Below, piece by piece: positions 5,337 through 5,337 of a DNA stretch of 5,337 nt (positions within the stretch are counted from its first letter, which is position 1; every line of letters begins with the position of its first letter). Source of the stretch: Eggerthellaceae bacterium (GTDB taxonomy: Bacteria; Actinomycetota; Coriobacteriia; Coriobacteriales; Eggerthellaceae); assembly GCA_017459485.1 (NCBI GenBank), contig JAFUCW010000377.1, positions 1 to 5,337 of the forward strand. The letters run 5' to 3'. The notes under the pieces are model-generated. The model was not told the origin of the DNA. It saw nothing but the letters and a program-made list of their open reading frames with translations, and ran no database searches. A program made the position numbers and the translations under genes.

Positions 5337-5337
5337 G

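Overview
The window holds two convergent genes, both cut by its edges. On the + strand, positions 1-189 encode the last 62 residues of a type III glutamine synthetase. On the - strand, almost all the rest (271 to the right edge) is one very large repetitive surface protein. Its 5' end, with the signal peptide, promoter and ribosome binding site, lies beyond the right edge. An 81-base gap between the two stop codons carries a hairpin terminator.

The surface protein reads, N to C terminus: a partial N-terminal region; a domain resembling the fimbrial isopeptide-forming (D2) type; five DUF11-like domains (A-E), the first four spaced almost exactly 151 residues apart; a short Pro/Glu linker; two more DUF11-like domains (F, G), the last interrupted by about 100 acidic low-complexity residues; a Pro/Ser/Glu stalk; a Gly/Ser stretch; and a sortase-type anchor (LAKTS, hydrophobic segment, Arg-rich tail). 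The reading frame breaks between the last domain and the stalk, within about 958-1001. The long frame continues as an Arg/Pro-rich tail with no anchor and stops at 366. The sensible stalk and anchor lie in the -1 frame, ending at 271. The break may be a real inactivating or phase-variable deletion, a recoding site, or a one-base sequence error. The sequence alone cannot decide.

High GC, a type III glutamine synthetase, a DUF11-rich sortase-anchored adhesin and a non-canonical LAKTS anchor fit a Gram-positive, high-GC anaerobe. An Eggerthellaceae-like Coriobacteriia host (Slackia, Eggerthella or Gordonibacter type) is my best guess, but it is inferred from style, not from a database match.

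The two genes show no functional link. One assimilates ammonium in the cytoplasm; the other probably forms a long, isopeptide-stiffened rod on the cell surface. The most notable observation is a Lys-Asp-Asn set at equivalent positions in all eight folded domains, which predicts serial intramolecular isopeptide bonds. I found no RNA genes, CRISPR array, mobile element or phage gene.
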